From NCBI RefSeq assembly GCF_004120195.1, contig NZ_SCHN01000006.1, positions 124,001 to 188,000 on the forward strand: a DNA stretch of 64,000 bases, read 5' to 3'. The first letter of the stretch is position 1. Each line of letters begins with the position of its first letter. Positions 9,374-18,819 of the stretch are shown one piece after another. The notes beneath the pieces are model-generated. The model was not told the origin of the DNA, did no database searches, and saw only the letters and a list, made by a program, of their open reading frames with translations. The DNA is from Enterovibrio baiacu (lineage in GTDB: Bacteria > Pseudomonadota > Gammaproteobacteria > Enterobacterales > Vibrionaceae). The position numbers and the translations under genes were made by a program.

Positions 9374-9517
9374 AGTTCATCTCCAACACGAACAATAAAA
9401 AACCGTGTTCAATTATTGCGTGGTGAATGTATTGCAGCCAATTCATCGTCATTATGTCGCTGATAAGTCATGCTAATGAGTGGTCAAATGAAATAGCGTT
9501 AGTAGAGACATACAAAC

Positions 9518-9542
9518 AAAAAACGGCCATAAATGGCCGTTT
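9518..9542 (-). terminator. Terminator after the cytochrome genes
   Basis: On the minus strand, AAACGGCCAT, a short loop, ATGGCCGTTTTTTG: a GC-rich stem with a T tail 15 bases after the NapC-like stop. Confidence 0.88.
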
Positions 9543-9556
9543 GAGTTGTGAAGGGG

Positions 9557-10117
9557 TTACTCAATAACAATGCGTTTATGCGCAATGCCCGTGTGGCAAT
9601 CGATACACGATTCACCCCGTTTATCCATCACCGCATGGTTTAACCTTGCTCGCTGGGGTTGCTCGGACAACAAAAAGTTTTCGCCACTGTGGCAATGTCT
9701 GCAATTCGCAGAATTGTCTGCTTCCATATCATCCCATACCATTTGCGCCAATTCTGGCCGGTGTTCTTCGAAGTTCTCCTTCGTGATTTTTCCCGTCATC
9801 ATGTAGTAAATATCGGCGGTGGCGGCGATCTTCACTTTCATTTTATCGAAGAACGGATGAGGAACATGGCAGTCTGCACAGGTTGCATAGACTTCGCCAT
9901 CCGAGACGTAATGTGGCGACGCTTTGTATTCCTGCACGATGGTGTCCATGGAAAGGTGACAGCTAAAACAGAACGCATTCTGGTTTGATGCCACCATCAC
10001 ACCCTGAAACCCCGCCCCCATCAAAACAAGAACAAAGATGCCAATGGGAATGCCTAGCCACAATGGCCGTTTCAGCCATCGCCAAAGCGTCTGCCACCGG
10101 CTTAGAGGTTGATTCAT
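9557..10117 (-). CDS. Tetraheme c-type cytochrome, NapC/NirT/NrfH family quinol dehydrogenase
   Basis: A membrane-anchored cytochrome that would oxidise menaquinol or ubiquinol and pass electrons to a periplasmic partner. Residues ~20-42 form one membrane helix (WLGIPIGIFVLVLMGAGF). Four CxxCH haem sites follow, starting near residues 50, 80, 139 and 171 (CFSCH, CADCH, CRHCH, CIDCH). At 186 residues it has the size of NapC/NrfH rather than the pentahaem TorC. I chose the ATG at 10117 because AGGAGG precedes it by four bases. The adjacent upstream gene encodes an octahaem cytochrome, about 50 nt away on the same strand and presumably its partner. Confidence 0.9.
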   Translation of the reverse strand: MNQPLSRWQTLWRWLKRPLWLGIPIGIFVLVLMGAGFQGVMVASNQNAFCFSCHLSMDTIVQEYKASPHYVSDGEVYATCADCHVPHPFFDKMKVKIAATADIYYMMTGKITKENFEEHRPELAQMVWDDMEADNSANCRHCHSGENFLLSEQPQRARLNHAVMDKRGESCIDCHTGIAHKRIVIE

Positions 10118-10166
10118 AATGCCTCCTAAGAGCAAGCTGACGCGAGAGGCCAGCCTGCATTCGGTG

Positions 10167-11636
10167 CTACTGGCTTTCGTTCAGGTAGCGCGCTTTAAAC
10201 GCTTTTTGCGCATCCAGTCGGGCTTTTTTCACTTCCTCCGGCTCATTCCCGCTAAACCAAGCATGTTCAGGCCTCGCCAGCACTTCTTCAAGCACGGCTC
10301 TCGCGCGTTTTGCGCCCTCGGTATTGCCGTTATGTTCTGCCACTTCCACCACTTCAAGGAACTGAGGCACCATTTCGACATAGAATCGTTCTGCTACTTC
10401 GAACATGCCATGCCATTGCACGTAATCCGGCGCTTGCATGGCAGCACCATGGCGCGCACGTCGGCCTTCGTGATGCCACAAGTAAAACCATGTCCACTCG
10501 ATTTCTTCATCGAAGCTGATCTCAGTCAGCATGTTTTCTTGTGTTAACACCGCCATCAGCGATTTACCTGGGCGAGCAAACTTCTCGTTATACAACTCAA
10601 CCAAGGAATCAAACTGGATATAGAAGTTTTCAATCATTGATTTGGTGTGGCATGACTGACAGACATTCTGCATGTCCGCTCGGCGTGCTTCCCACGATTT
10701 CGAAGGTTTACCAGAAGCGATATCTTTGGCGTCAATTTTCTCTGAAATGGCAGGCCTTAGCGTCCAAGAAATGCGGTTACCCACATCATGTGTAATCGGT
10801 AACTCTCGCGTGGCTGACATATGGCAGGTCGCACAAGTAGGCGCAGCATCATAATCTTCACCAACGATCCATTTCGCACTGTCGAGGTTCATTTGATCGA
10901 CATGGGCGTAAAAATTGATGCCGTGTTTGGATTCTTCATAGATTTCTTTTTGTGGGTGATCGGGACCTAGGTGGCACTTCCCACATGCTTCAGGACGACG
11001 GGCTTGGACCATGTCGAATTCATGACGTTGGTGACACGCTGAACAGGCACCAAGCGAACCGTCTGGGTTTATCCGTCCGATGCCAGTATTTGGCCATGTG
11101 GTTGGGTCAAGATCGCCATTTTCGAGCACTTTGACTTCTGCACCGTGACATTGCCAGCAACCATTCACCGCAACGGCTGACTGCCCATGCATGGTCATTG
11201 CCCCTTCGACAACTTCGGCAAGGAAGTTATCTTGAGACCCGAGAATTTGCGCCGCTTTAGCATGGTGGCTTTCACCAAACTCTTCGACTTCTTTGACATG
11301 GCAATTGCCGCAATCTTTTGGAGAAACAATCACTGCGATGTTCTGCCCTTCATGGACAATCGCATCTTTGTCGTCAGGATCAGCTTGGTGACACTCATAG
11401 CACCCAACATTAGCACCATAGTGTTTTGAACGCCCCCACTGGGCATAAATCGACGGATTTTTCTCCTTATGACAGGCTGCACACTCCTTGCTTTGCTCGC
11501 TGAGTTGATCAAAGGGTTTCATGACGAGCGCCTTTGGCGTCCCCATCACGTCTGAGCTGAAAAACAGCACAGCAAAGACCAAAGACACCACAAGGCTCAC
11601 TAACCTTATGTGCCCGTTACGTTTTTCTATGCTCAT
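10167..11636 (-). CDS. Octaheme cytochrome c related to hydroxylamine oxidoreductase
   Basis: A 489-residue periplasmic multihaem protein. After a membrane or signal segment (LVSLVVSLVFAVLFFSS) come eight CxxCH motifs, starting at about residues 52, 79, 109, 160, 198, 218, 268 and 326. The helical C-terminal half contains WHHEGRRARHGAAMQAPDY and QWHGMFEVAERFY, which fit the HAO-type architecture rather than NrfA or the octahaem tetrathionate/nitrite reductases, though I cannot align it here. Paired with a NapC/NrfH-like donor it more likely reduces a nitrogen compound (hydroxylamine or nitrite), as proposed for epsilonproteobacterial HAO, than oxidises hydroxylamine. The chosen ATG follows TGAGG; a longer frame upstream has no signal for translation. 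Confidence 0.85.
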   Translation of the reverse strand: MSIEKRNGHIRLVSLVVSLVFAVLFFSSDVMGTPKALVMKPFDQLSEQSKECAACHKEKNPSIYAQWGRSKHYGANVGCYECHQADPDDKDAIVHEGQNIAVIVSPKDCGNCHVKEVEEFGESHHAKAAQILGSQDNFLAEVVEGAMTMHGQSAVAVNGCWQCHGAEVKVLENGDLDPTTWPNTGIGRINPDGSLGACSACHQRHEFDMVQARRPEACGKCHLGPDHPQKEIYEESKHGINFYAHVDQMNLDSAKWIVGEDYDAAPTCATCHMSATRELPITHDVGNRISWTLRPAISEKIDAKDIASGKPSKSWEARRADMQNVCQSCHTKSMIENFYIQFDSLVELYNEKFARPGKSLMAVLTQENMLTEISFDEEIEWTWFYLWHHEGRRARHGAAMQAPDYVQWHGMFEVAERFYVEMVPQFLEVVEVAEHNGNTEGAKRARAVLEEVLARPEHAWFSGNEPEEVKKARLDAQKAFKARYLNESQ

Positions 11637-11807
11637 ATCGAACCTCACTACACACTGACATTGCTCAGGCTTTTTCCTACCTGTTTTTATGTTCAATTGA
11701 AGGCTGCTGACTCTCCAACCCAAGCGTAGAAAGGCTTTTCTATATCCACATTAATTTAAAGGTTAAATGGCAGTAGGATCACAGGGGGTATTTGAGAAGC
11801 AAGAAAC

Positions 11808-11884
11808 GAGATTAGAGATTAGAGATTAGAGATTAGAGATTAGAGATTAGAGATTAGAGATTAGAGATTAGAGATTAGAGATGA
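11808..11884. repeat. Heptanucleotide tandem array (GAGATTA)n
   Basis: Ten perfect head-to-tail copies of GAGATTA occupy 11808-11877, followed by one imperfect copy (GAGATGA). The array sits between the cytochrome operon promoter side and the 3' end of prpE, outside any credible gene. A second array at 21987-22126 has the same period and fits the same consensus, GARRYTA. There are no spacers, so it is not CRISPR. Confidence 0.97.
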
Positions 11885-11910
11885 TAGAACGAGAAAGCGC
11901 GCGAGCAATA

Positions 11911-12024
11911 CCCCTCCCTCGCAAAGAATCCAGAATCGACGTTCTGAATCGCCTGCGAGTGGCTCTTGCTCCTCCAACATTCCAAGAGGGAGGCTGGGAG
12001 GGGGTTGTTGGCTCGTAGAGCCAA
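11911..12024. repeat. Imperfect inverted-repeat element beside the heptamer array
   Basis: CCCCTCCC at 11911-11918 faces GGGAGGGG at 11996-12003, and CTCCCTC faces GAGGGAG just inside. A small hairpin, TTGGCTC-GTA-GAGCCAA, follows at 12008-12024 and may help end prpE transcription read from the other side. The structure resembles a short repetitive palindromic unit, but only a genome-wide search could show that it recurs. Confidence 0.4.
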
Positions 12025-12061
12025 CACTCACTAGATGAAATAAATACAAACGCTTAGTCCG

Positions 12062-13942
12062 CTAACTCAAAGATTGGCGAATGTCTTCAAGGCTTGCCGG
12101 ATCATCAATCGTAGAGGGGACAGTGTAACTTTCACCGTCTGCGATTTGGCGAATGATACGGCGCAGGATTTTACCCGAGCGTGTTTTAGGCAGCCTGTCG
12201 ACAACAATGGCGCGTTGGAAACAAGCAACAGGGCCGATTTCATTGCGCACTTTCGCCACCAGCGCAGCTTCAATATCGCCACCGACAGACACATATCCGT
12301 CTTTTAGTACCACTAAACCTAACGGCACCTGCCCTTTTAGTTCATCATAAACACCGACCACGGCGCACTCTGCAACCGCTTCATGTGCCCCGACAATCTC
12401 TTCCATCTCCCCTGTCGATAATCGGTGGCCGGATACGTTAATCACGTCATCAATACGGCCCATCACAAACAAGTAGCCCTCTTCGTCCATGTAACCACCG
12501 TCACCGGACACGTAATAGCCGGGAAATTGCTGCAGGTAGCCAGATTCAAACCGATCATGGTTGCGCCAGACCGTGCTCAAACAGCTTGGCGGTAAAGGGC
12601 GTTGAATCGCAATGTAACCTTGCGTATTGGCGGGTTGAGGTTGACCTGATTCATCCAAAATCTCGACATGAAAACCCGGTGTAGGTTTGGTGGACGAGCC
12701 GGGTTTAATCGCAAAGGTTTCCAGCCCTATCGGATTGGCACTTATCGCCCAGCCCGTTTCAGTTTGCCACCAATGATCCACCACAGGACGCCCTGTTTTT
12801 TCTTCCACCCATTCAAGCGTGGGCGGATCAAGTCGCTCACCCGCCATAAAAATATGGCGCAATGCAGACATTGGATACTGCGGAACATGAACACCATCAG
12901 GGTCTTCTTTCTTGATGGCACGAAACGCTGTTGGTGCAGAAAACAGCACAGCGACATTGTACTCATCGCACACTCGCCAGAATGCACCGGGATCGGGTGT
13001 TCTCACTGGCTTCCCTTCGAACATGATGGTGGTACAGCCATGAATTAGAGGCGCGTACACAATGTAGGAATGCCCGACAACCCAACCCACGTCCGACGCC
13101 GCCCAATACACTTCGCCAGGCTTTACGTCATAGATGGCAGACATGCTGTACTTCATCGCAACGGCATGACCGCCATTGTCACGCACCACGCCTTTCGGCT
13201 TCCCTGTGGTGCCTGATGTGTAGAGGATGTAAAGCGGGTCTGTGGCATTCACAGTCACGCAATCATGTGGTGTCGCCTTTTCCATCAAAGCCGACCAATC
13301 GGCATCGCGCGCGTTGTCCAAATTGGCGGGAAGCGCTTGTCGCTGGAACACCACGACATGTTCGGGCTTCCAACGACTGTCCATGACAGCGCGATCAACC
13401 AAGGGTTTGTAAGAAATCACTTTACTGATTTCAATCCCGCATGATGCGGTGAGCAACACCTTGGGCTCGGCATCTTCAAGGCGCACAGCCAGTTCATTCG
13501 GTGCAAAACCGCCAAAAACGACGGAGTGAATCGCGCCTAAACGCGCACACGCCAACATCGCTATCGCCGCTTGAGGGATCATCGGCATGTAAATCACCAC
13601 ACGATCGCCTTTTACAACCCCAAGCTCAGCCAGCATGCCAGCGCATTTAGCGACTTGGTCACGCAGCACGGCGTAGCTGTATTGCGCTTTTTTTCCTGTC
13701 ACGGGTGAATCGTAAATCAGTGCGATTTGATCGCCGCGCCCGTGCTCAACATGATAATCCAACGCCAAATACGCGGTGTTCAATTCACCATCAGGAAACC
13801 ATCGTTCAATCCCATTGGCATCTTTTTCAAGTGCCACGCTCGGCGGTTTAAACCAGTGAATGTGCGTAGCTTGTTGCTGCCAAAAGGATTCAGGGTTGTC
13901 AGTGGCTTGTTGGAAAGCATGTTGATAGGCGGACGTCGTCAT
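12062..13942 (-). CDS. prpE: Propionyl-CoA synthetase PrpE
   Basis: Activates propionate to propionyl-CoA with ATP and CoA, the entry step of the methylcitrate cycle. At 626 residues it is a full-length acyl-CoA synthetase of the AMP-forming class. Visible motifs are the P-loop-like LYILYTSGTTGKPKGVV, the HWWQTETGW aromatic motif, the hinge YYVSGDGGYMDEEGY, and the C-terminal acetylatable lysine context LPKTRSGKILRR. It is closer to PrpE than Acs in length and in its FQQATDNPESFW N-terminus. It is last in the operon regulator-prpB-prpC-prpD-prpE, separated from prpD by 163 nt containing a stem-loop that may lower its expression. Confidence 0.93.
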   Translation of the reverse strand: MTTSAYQHAFQQATDNPESFWQQQATHIHWFKPPSVALEKDANGIERWFPDGELNTAYLALDYHVEHGRGDQIALIYDSPVTGKKAQYSYAVLRDQVAKCAGMLAELGVVKGDRVVIYMPMIPQAAIAMLACARLGAIHSVVFGGFAPNELAVRLEDAEPKVLLTASCGIEISKVISYKPLVDRAVMDSRWKPEHVVVFQRQALPANLDNARDADWSALMEKATPHDCVTVNATDPLYILYTSGTTGKPKGVVRDNGGHAVAMKYSMSAIYDVKPGEVYWAASDVGWVVGHSYIVYAPLIHGCTTIMFEGKPVRTPDPGAFWRVCDEYNVAVLFSAPTAFRAIKKEDPDGVHVPQYPMSALRHIFMAGERLDPPTLEWVEEKTGRPVVDHWWQTETGWAISANPIGLETFAIKPGSSTKPTPGFHVEILDESGQPQPANTQGYIAIQRPLPPSCLSTVWRNHDRFESGYLQQFPGYYVSGDGGYMDEEGYLFVMGRIDDVINVSGHRLSTGEMEEIVGAHEAVAECAVVGVYDELKGQVPLGLVVLKDGYVSVGGDIEAALVAKVRNEIGPVACFQRAIVVDRLPKTRSGKILRRIIRQIADGESYTVPSTIDDPASLEDIRQSLS

Positions 13943-14001
13943 GTTTCTTGCCTCTAGGTAGACAGTGGTTTATCCCCCTCGGTGCGAGCGAAGGGAAAAT
14001 C

Positions 14002-14037
14002 CTTGGCGGAAAGTCGATGTCGAACTTCACCGCCAAG
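14002..14037 (-). terminator. Intercistronic hairpin between prpD and prpE
   Basis: CTTGGCGG and CCGCCAAG form an 8-bp GC-rich stem, extended inward by AAGT/ACTT with small bulges. Read on the operon strand it is followed by GATTTTCCC, a weak T-run. It may attenuate transcription into prpE or stabilise the upstream message. Confidence 0.55.
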
Positions 14038-14105
14038 TAACCACTCAGTCACTACTTTAACTTGCGATTAAAAGACCCTAGCATTGCTCAAAATCAGGTC
14101 TGTGT

Positions 14106-15557
14106 TTAATTGATTGAAAACAACGCCATGAAACGGGTCACGGGTGTATCCATCAATGCATCTTGGTCACAGCACAGTGCATAAATTCTCTCGGTTTGTG
14201 CCGCAGGAAAGCGCGTTTGCAGGTTACGTTTGAACTTGGCTTCCAACACAGGGATCCCTTCTTCACGACGGCGACGGTGACCAATGGGGTATTCCACCTC
14301 CACTTTTTCCGTCGAAGACCCATCGTTGAAAAACACCTGAACCGCATTCGCAATCGAGCGTTTTTCAGGGTCTAAATACTCTTCGCTGTAACGGGTATCT
14401 TCTTGAATCACCATTTTGTCGCGAAGGGCATCGATGCGCGGGTCATTGCGGTGGAAATCATCTTCATAGTGTTCTGCAATCAAATCACCATGAATCAGCG
14501 GCACAGCCAGCATGTATTGCAGGCAGTGATCGCGGTCTGCAGGGTTCGCCAAATCGCCCACTTTGGAAATAATTCGAATGGCGGATTCGTGCGTGGTGAC
14601 TTCAATGCGGTCAATCTCATCCAATCGATCTTTGATTTGCGGGTGCAAGGTAACGGCACATTCCACCGCCGTTTGCGCATGAAATTCCGCGGGGAATGAA
14701 ATCTTAAACAGCACGTTCTCCATGACGTAGCTGTTGAACGGCTGATTCACGCGGAAGGCTTCGCCTTTGAAAAGCACATCGTAGAAGCCCCACTTCTCCG
14801 CCGTCAGCACTGACGGTAATCCCATCTCACCTTTCATGGTGATCATCGCCAGACGAACAGCACGTGATGTTGCATCACCTGCCGCCCATGATTTTCGTGA
14901 ACCTGCGTTCGGCGCGTGGCGATACGTGCGCAATGAACAACCATCAACCCATGCTTGCGAAAGCGCATCGATTACTTGGTCACGATTTCCGCCCAACATG
15001 CGCGTCACTACCGCGGTTGATGCCACGCGCACCAACAACACATGGTCTAGGCCGACGCGGTTGTAACTGTTTTCCAGCGCCATGACACCTTGGATTTCAT
15101 GCGCTTTGATCATGGCGGTCAGCACATCATGCATGGTCAACGGCGCATTTCCTTCCGCGATTGCAACGCGACTGAGATAATCAGCCGTCGCCAAAATACC
15201 GCCCAAGTTGTCTGACGGATGCCCCCACTCCGCAGCGAGCCATGTGTCGTTGAAATCGAGCCAACGGATCATGCAACCAATGTTGAACGCAGCCGTGATC
15301 GGGTCAAGTTCATGAGAGGTGCCCGGCACCCGTGCGCCGTGTCGAACCGTTGTGCCAGGTACTAAAGGCCCCATGTGTTTCGTGCATTCAGGAAAGCGCA
15401 ATGCAAGCAGCCCACAACCCAGCGTATCCATCAAACAGTTTCTGGCTGTGTTATACGCTTCTGCCGAATCAATCTCGGTCTCACACACGTAGTCAGCAAT
15501 GGTTTGGAGCAATGCATCTGGCTCTGGGCGTTGGTTAATATCAACATTCTGTGACAT
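14106..15557 (-). CDS. prpD: 2-methylcitrate dehydratase PrpD
   Basis: Dehydrates 2-methylcitrate to 2-methyl-cis-aconitate in the methylcitrate cycle. The 483-residue protein has the MmgE/PrpD family pattern: [20 protein letters not shown] near the N-terminus, [20 protein letters not shown] with the active-site region, and [18 protein letters not shown] in the middle. This is the iron-independent PrpD type, not the iron-sulfur AcnD with PrpF that Vibrio cholerae and Shewanella use. It lies 39 nt after prpC and is probably co-transcribed. The start has AAGGAA upstream. Confidence 0.94.
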   Translation of the reverse strand: MSQNVDINQRPEPDALLQTIADYVCETEIDSAEAYNTARNCLMDTLGCGLLALRFPECTKHMGPLVPGTTVRHGARVPGTSHELDPITAAFNIGCMIRWLDFNDTWLAAEWGHPSDNLGGILATADYLSRVAIAEGNAPLTMHDVLTAMIKAHEIQGVMALENSYNRVGLDHVLLVRVASTAVVTRMLGGNRDQVIDALSQAWVDGCSLRTYRHAPNAGSRKSWAAGDATSRAVRLAMITMKGEMGLPSVLTAEKWGFYDVLFKGEAFRVNQPFNSYVMENVLFKISFPAEFHAQTAVECAVTLHPQIKDRLDEIDRIEVTTHESAIRIISKVGDLANPADRDHCLQYMLAVPLIHGDLIAEHYEDDFHRNDPRIDALRDKMVIQEDTRYSEEYLDPEKRSIANAVQVFFNDGSSTEKVEVEYPIGHRRRREEGIPVLEAKFKRNLQTRFPAAQTERIYALCCDQDALMDTPVTRFMALFSIN

Positions 15558-15596
15558 GAATTCGGTTCCTTCCTTATGACGTGGGGTAGCGCAAAA

Positions 15597-16730
15597 TTAA
15601 CGTTGTTCGATAGGTAACCAATCTTGATGATCGGGACCAATGTAGTCGGCACTTGGGCGAATAATCCGGTTGTGTTCGCGCTGTTCAAACACATGCGCGC
15701 ACCAGCCTGTGACGCGGCTCATCACGAAGATAGGCGTAAACAGTTCTGTGGGAATGCCCATGAAATGGTAAGCGGAGGCATGAAAGAAATCGGCGTTCGG
15801 AAACAAGTCTTTCTCTCTCTTCATGACCTGTTCAATACGCACGGAAATGTCGTAGAGCTTCGCGTCGGGTGCAGATTCTGAAAGCTGTTGTGACCACGCC
15901 TTAATCAGCGCATTACGTGGATCAGACTCGCGATAAATCGCGTGCCCGAACCCCATCACCTTCTCTTTGTTTTCGAGCATCTGCATCAGTTCAGCTTCGG
16001 CTTGATCTGGGGTTTCCCAGCGTTCAATCATTGCCATCGCGGCTTCATTTGCCCCGCCATGCAACGGGCCTCGCAGTGTGCCAATGGCGGCTGTCACACA
16101 AGAATGAAGATCAGACAAGGTTGACGCACACACCCTTGCCGCAAAGGTAGAAGCGTTAAATTCGTGCTCCGCATACAACACCAATGAACAATGCATCACA
16201 CGGGTATGCAGTTCGGAGGGCGTGTCGCCAGTCAGCATTTCGAGGAAATAACCACCCAAGCTGCCTTGAGAACTCGCGGCTGTATCAATGCGTGTGCCGT
16301 CTTGATGGTAGCGATACCAATAACAAATAATGGCAGGAAGGTGTGCAAGTAACGTATCCGCTTTCTTACCCTCTTGTGAGAAATCGGTTTCCATGTCGAG
16401 ATTGCCTAGCATTGAACAACCGGTTCGCATCACATCCATCGGATGCGCATCTGCCGGGATCTGTTCAAGCACACGGCAAAGAGGTGCAGGTAGACCGCGC
16501 ATGGCATTGAGCGCGTTTTTATAACCACGGAGTTCTTGGGCATTCGGTAATTTACCTTTCAGCAGCAAATACGCCACTTCTTCGAATTCAGCGTGTTTAG
16601 CCAGATCGCTGATGTCATAGCCGCGATACGTTAATCCTGTTCCCGTTTTTCCAACGGTACACAAGGCCGTCATCCCGGCACTTTGACCTCGCAGTCCTTC
16701 ACCACCCAACGGTTTATTTTTGTCCACCAT
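15597..16730 (-). CDS. prpC: 2-methylcitrate synthase PrpC
   Basis: Condenses propionyl-CoA with oxaloacetate to 2-methylcitrate. The 377-residue protein belongs to the citrate synthase superfamily. Catalytic regions are visible: LHGGANEAAM (first His), VMGFGHAIYRESDPR (second His and substrate Arg), and a late Asp region in FFHASAYHFMGIPTELFTPI. The short N-terminus (GLRGQSAGMTALCTVGKTGTG) is the PrpC pattern, distinct from the longer hexameric GltA. The ATG follows AAGGAGAGG. It is co-directional with prpB, about 100 nt upstream. Confidence 0.94.
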   Translation of the reverse strand: MVDKNKPLGGEGLRGQSAGMTALCTVGKTGTGLTYRGYDISDLAKHAEFEEVAYLLLKGKLPNAQELRGYKNALNAMRGLPAPLCRVLEQIPADAHPMDVMRTGCSMLGNLDMETDFSQEGKKADTLLAHLPAIICYWYRYHQDGTRIDTAASSQGSLGGYFLEMLTGDTPSELHTRVMHCSLVLYAEHEFNASTFAARVCASTLSDLHSCVTAAIGTLRGPLHGGANEAAMAMIERWETPDQAEAELMQMLENKEKVMGFGHAIYRESDPRNALIKAWSQQLSESAPDAKLYDISVRIEQVMKREKDLFPNADFFHASAYHFMGIPTELFTPIFVMSRVTGWCAHVFEQREHNRIIRPSADYIGPDHQDWLPIEQR

Positions 16731-16829
16731 TGTCCTCTCCTTGTCGTTAGTGTTTGTCTACGTCACTGCCTTTCCATTTTGTTCTCGTTACTGTTTTTCA
16801 CGTTTGCGTTGTGTACCGACTAAGCGGGT

Positions 16830-17708
16830 TTAACGTGGCTTTTTACTTGAAAACAAGTGATCGAGCTTCTGCTCGTAATCGTGATAACCCAGATAGTCGT
16901 ATAGGGCTTCACGCGTTTGCATGGCATCAACAACGTTGCGCTGATGGCCATCCGCCAAAACATGCTGATACACATTGAGCGCAGCTTGGTTCATGGCGCG
17001 AAAAGCCGAGAGCGGGTAAAGCACCAAATCCACGCCCACGTCGGCGAGCTCTTGTTTTGAAAACAGCGGGGTTTGGCCAAATTCGGTGATATTGGCAAGC
17101 ACAGGCACGTTTAACGCTTCCGTAAAGCACTGGTACTGTTCAAGCGTGTTAACCGCTTCGGGGAAGATCATGTCTGCGCCTGCTTCAACAAACGCCTGTG
17201 CCCTTTCAAGCGCAGCTTCCATGCCATCAACAGCAAGTGCATCGGTGCGCGCCATCACGACAAAGTTTTCATCGTGCCTCGCGTCAACAGCCGCCTTCAC
17301 GCGATCGACCATTTCTTGCTGGCTCACAATGGCTTTGTTAGGGCGATGACCGCAGCGTTTTTGTGCCACCTGATCTTCAATGTGAACTGCCGCCACGCCT
17401 GCACGTTCCATTTCTCGAATGGTACGCGCAATACTAAATGCGCCCCCAAACCCCGTATCGATGTCCACCAGCAGCGGCAGTGAAGAGGCATCGGTAATAC
17501 GTCGCGCATCTTCAAGCACATCGTTTAGCGTGGTCACTCCCAGATCGGGTAAACCAAATGAGGCATTGGCGACGCCGCCGCCAGAAAGGTAAATGGCTTG
17601 ATGCCCAACCTGCTCTGCCAACATCGCACAGTAAGCATTGATGGTTCCCATAACTTGCAGCGGTTGATTAGATACAACCGCATCACGAAACTTTTTCCCT
17701 GCGCTCAT
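16830..17708 (-). CDS. prpB: 2-methylisocitrate lyase PrpB
   Basis: Cleaves 2-methylisocitrate to pyruvate and succinate, the last step of the methylcitrate cycle. The protein is 292 residues, the usual length. It has [20 protein letters not shown] near the N-terminus, the metal-binding DIDTGFG, the catalytic loop KRCGHRPNK with its active cysteine, and [10 protein letters not shown]. This loop separates the PrpB group from phosphonomutases. It lies 35 nt after the GntR regulator gene, so both are probably read from one promoter above the regulator. Confidence 0.95.
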   Translation of the reverse strand: MSAGKKFRDAVVSNQPLQVMGTINAYCAMLAEQVGHQAIYLSGGGVANASFGLPDLGVTTLNDVLEDARRITDASSLPLLVDIDTGFGGAFSIARTIREMERAGVAAVHIEDQVAQKRCGHRPNKAIVSQQEMVDRVKAAVDARHDENFVVMARTDALAVDGMEAALERAQAFVEAGADMIFPEAVNTLEQYQCFTEALNVPVLANITEFGQTPLFSKQELADVGVDLVLYPLSAFRAMNQAALNVYQHVLADGHQRNVVDAMQTREALYDYLGYHDYEQKLDHLFSSKKPR

Positions 17709-17743
17709 GATGCTTTCCCTTTCGTGGCATGAATGAGTGTCGA

Positions 17744-18418
17744 TTATTGTTGTCGACGATGAATTTGTTCAGCTTCAAGATGTTTGGCAGCGAGCTGCCC
17801 ACTGCGACGGATGTGGCGTCGCATCAGCATTTCTGCCAGCTCCGCATCACGCTCTTCCAGCGCATCTAAGATCTGAAGGTGCTCGTTTAACGCGTTCTCA
17901 GGACGAGACGCAGTGCGCGTAGATTGCGTGCGATACATGCGCACAAGGTGATAAAGCTCATCACATAACAAACCAATCAATTTGCTGTTACGACTCGCTT
18001 GGATAATGAGGTAATGGAAATCAAAGTCACCTTGCTGATGAAAATACGTTGCCCCATCAACATGGTCGATATGCTGCTCATGTCGTTTAAGCAACTGTCT
18101 AAGTGATTCAATCTCAGTTTGCGTGATATTGGCGCATGCTTGGCGAATTGCCATACCTTCTAACGCTTCTCGTACCGCATAGATTTCCGCAAGTTGAGCA
18201 GCACTGATGGTCACAACCCGCGCTCCAACATGCGGCACACGTTCAACCAACCCCATGCTTTCCAGTCGCATCATGGCTTCACGTAAGGGGCCACGGCTAA
18301 CGCCCAACTCGCGAGATAATTCAGGTTCCGAAATTTTCATTCCAGAGGCGAATTTGCCGAGCACGATGGCTTCGATGAGCCACTCCGTTATCCCTTCTGA
18401 CTTGGTGACATCTTTCAA
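17744..18418 (-). CDS. GntR-family (FCD subgroup) regulator of the propionate operon
   Basis: Transcription factor with an N-terminal winged helix ([20 protein letters not shown], then [13 protein letters not shown]) and a C-terminal FCD ligand domain ([44 protein letters not shown]). I chose the TTG at 18418, giving 224 residues, because GAGGG lies 7 nt upstream and the protein then begins where relatives begin. A longer frame to 18505 would run through putative operators. Being first in the prp operon, it most likely senses a methylcitrate-cycle intermediate and represses its own operon. E. coli uses an unrelated sigma-54 PrpR instead. Confidence 0.85.
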   Translation of the reverse strand: MKDVTKSEGITEWLIEAIVLGKFASGMKISEPELSRELGVSRGPLREAMMRLESMGLVERVPHVGARVVTISAAQLAEIYAVREALEGMAIRQACANITQTEIESLRQLLKRHEQHIDHVDGATYFHQQGDFDFHYLIIQASRNSKLIGLLCDELYHLVRMYRTQSTRTASRPENALNEHLQILDALEERDAELAEMLMRRHIRRSGQLAAKHLEAEQIHRRQQ

Positions 18419-18434
18419 TCTGCAACCCTCTTCA

Positions 18435-18548
18435 TGTCGACACGTTTTGTTAACACTGCGTCGCATTGAAATGCATTCTGTCGACAATGTGTCAATATTG
18501 AGCAATTATTGATCGATATTTACGGATTTACAAACAATATTGTCGACA
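18435..18548 (-). promoter_or_regulatory. Three TGTCGACA palindromes, putative operators of the prp regulator
   Basis: TGTCGACA occurs at 18435-18442, 18479-18486 and 18541-18548. The last extends to the perfect palindrome ATTGTCGACAAT. All lie in the short leader of the regulator-prpBCDE operon. Palindromes of the GT-N-AC kind are typical of FCD/GntR repressors. The sequence is seen directly; binding is inferred. Confidence 0.7.
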
Positions 18549-18819
18549 ATAATGTTAGACATTAGTCTACATCGCATTAACATTCGCGCATTATTTGAAC
18601 GCACATAATTGATGAATTCTTCTTTCAAACAGCAAGTGAAACTGTGAATCGCTACCAAGACAGTGAAGCTTTTCCCTCCAGATACTGAGTAGAGATCTAA
18701 ATCTGATCATTTTCGACATGTCTCATTCTTGAAACTTCTCTACTTTATTAGAAGCGCGATTTAAGTAGCGCTTTTTAAATACTAATCAATAAGTAATTTA
18801 TTTTTCGAGGGATAGAACA
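18549..18819. other. Divergent intergenic region between the prp regulator and the chitinase gene
   Basis: It has no open frame of note and is AT-rich. The chitinase ribosome site GAGGGA lies at about 18807-18812, 7 nt before the ATG. I could not identify a convincing CRP site or chitin-sensor site by eye. Confidence 0.6.

Noticed and set aside
11808-11884. CRISPR array
   Set aside because: The repeats are head to tail with no spacers and a 7-bp period, and no cas genes are nearby.
17744-17760. A fourth TGTCGAC-like site at the end of the regulator gene
   Set aside because: It is TGTCGACG, one base off, and lies in the coding sequence for the last residues (HRRQQ). It could be chance.
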